Below are positions 5,331 through 5,647 of a DNA stretch of 5,647 bases, piece by piece; within the stretch, counting starts at the first letter, position 1; every line of letters begins with the position of its first letter. The translations under genes were made by a program, and so were the position numbers. The notes under the pieces were generated by a model. The model did no database searches. It saw only the letters and a list, made by a program, of their open reading frames with translations, and had not been told where the DNA came from. Source of the DNA: Clostridia bacterium (GTDB lineage: Bacteria; Bacillota; Clostridia; DUPQ01); NCBI GenBank assembly GCA_030592355.1, contig JAUVJE010000153.1:1-5647 (forward strand). Reading direction: 5' to 3'.

Positions 5331-5566
5331 TTGTGGGGAGTGCTGTAGTTCCAGCACAAAAGTGGATGTCTGCCGATTTCGTTAAAACCCAGATTTTTAA
5401 CGAGTGTGATGGAAGGAATGTTGCCCGCCTTGCAATCCCAGTGAGGGACTTTACAGCGTTTATAACATTCTTCGATATAATGATATGCAATAGGGTATCC
5501 TATTCTTTCCCGGCGGTGGTTTTTATAACACTATCAAGAATACCCGTGTCTTTAGACGTGGGATGA
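5331..5566 (+). mobile_element. Candidate right end of an IS200/IS605-type (TnpB) element with omegaRNA-like structure, no transposase gene
   Basis: No convincing protein is encoded here, but structure is dense. Visible pairings are GTGCTG/CAGCAC (5340-5345 with 5352-5357), TCGTTAAAA/TTTTAACGA (5379-5387 with 5395-5403), a long-range stem 5414-5422 with 5464-5472, and AATAGG/CCTATT (5489-5494 with 5499-5504). A terminal hairpin joins 5543-5550 with 5555-5562 around TTTA. The final segment, AGAATACCCGTGTC followed by TTTAGACGTGGGAT, looks like the hairpin close to the right end of IS605-family elements, where the TnpB guide RNA scaffold also ends. The start TTTGTGGGGAG can encode a Cys-Gly-Glu fragment like the tail of some TnpB proteins, but a stop sits two codons upstream. 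This is therefore a remnant or a tnpB-less copy. Family assignment rests on pattern resemblance only, and both boundaries are approximate. Confidence 0.5.
5543..5562 (+). repeat. Terminal hairpin of the candidate IS605-type right end
   Basis: CCCGTGTC at 5543-5550 pairs with GACGTGGG at 5555-5562 over a TTTA loop, giving eight pairs including two adjacent G-T wobbles. In IS200/IS605 elements a subterminal hairpin near the right end is bound by the TnpA transposase, and the same bases form the last stem of the TnpB guide RNA. Cleavage would be expected a short distance downstream, near 5563-5580. No T run follows, so a terminator role is unlikely. Confidence 0.5.
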
Positions 5567-5587
5567 ATTGTAAAAATGTATCTTAAA

Positions 5588-5605
5588 GCGTGACATATGT
5601 CACGC
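5588..5605. promoter_or_regulatory. Perfect 18-bp palindrome, CRP/FNR-type operator candidate
   Basis: GCGTGACATATGTCACGC is a perfect inverted repeat with no mismatches. Its core, GTGA-N6-TCAC, has the half-site and spacing used by CRP/FNR-family regulators. It lies 22 bases past the base of the IS-type terminal hairpin and 42 bases before the window edge, so it may control a gene that starts beyond the window. As RNA it would form a 7-9 bp hairpin, but there is no T tract after it, which argues against a terminator. Which regulator binds, if any, cannot be told from here. Confidence 0.45.
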
Positions 5606-5647
5606 CATAACATTGAATAATCACTTGTAAATAGACAAATGACAGAT

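Noticed and set aside
5333..5566. A GTG-initiated open frame of 77 codons across the structured region.
   Set aside because: It has no recognisable domain, no convincing ribosome binding site, and runs through every stem including the terminal IS-type hairpin. It is better explained as chance reading through a non-coding element end.

Overview
The window is a stretch of a low-GC Gram-positive (Firmicutes) chromosome, most likely from the class Clostridia. The evidence is strong AGGAGG-type ribosome binding sites, a firmicute-style L10 leader with an intrinsic terminator, a short single-span SecE, and the gene order rpmG-secE-nusG-rplK-rplA-rplJ-rplL. The genus cannot be fixed from this sequence alone.

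Positions 1-3302 hold the translocase/antitermination/ribosomal-protein cluster, all on the + strand. It contains the 3' end of rpmG (L33), secE, nusG, rplK (L11), rplA (L1), a promoter with an L10-leader attenuator, rplJ (L10), rplL (L7/L12), and a strong intrinsic terminator. The genes supply the large-subunit L1 stalk and the GTPase-associated L11/L10-L7/L12 stalk, together with the SecYEG subunit SecE and the elongation factor NusG. secE and rplA each carry a single-base frameshift that looks like one A missing from an A run. Both genes are otherwise well conserved to their ends and are normally essential, so base-calling error is the simplest explanation. The secE site is, however, also a perfect A_AAA_AAA slippery heptamer in the correct phase.

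Positions 3303-5261 hold a spacer with a probable promoter, then an intact phosphohexomutase gene (alpha-phosphoglucomutase/phosphomannomutase, PgcA-like). rpoB, which usually follows rplL directly or after one small gene, is absent here, so the usual gene order is broken.

Positions 5262-5647 have no convincing protein gene but are rich in RNA-like structure. There are three local hairpins, a long-range stem, a GGGTAT/ATACCC tertiary-type complementarity, and a final hairpin that resembles the right end of IS200/IS605-family (TnpB-type) elements. I read this as a tnpB-less right end that may retain an omegaRNA/reRNA-like scaffold. A perfect 18-bp palindrome with a CRP/FNR-type GTGA-N6-TCAC core follows it. 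This region is the most interesting part of the window.
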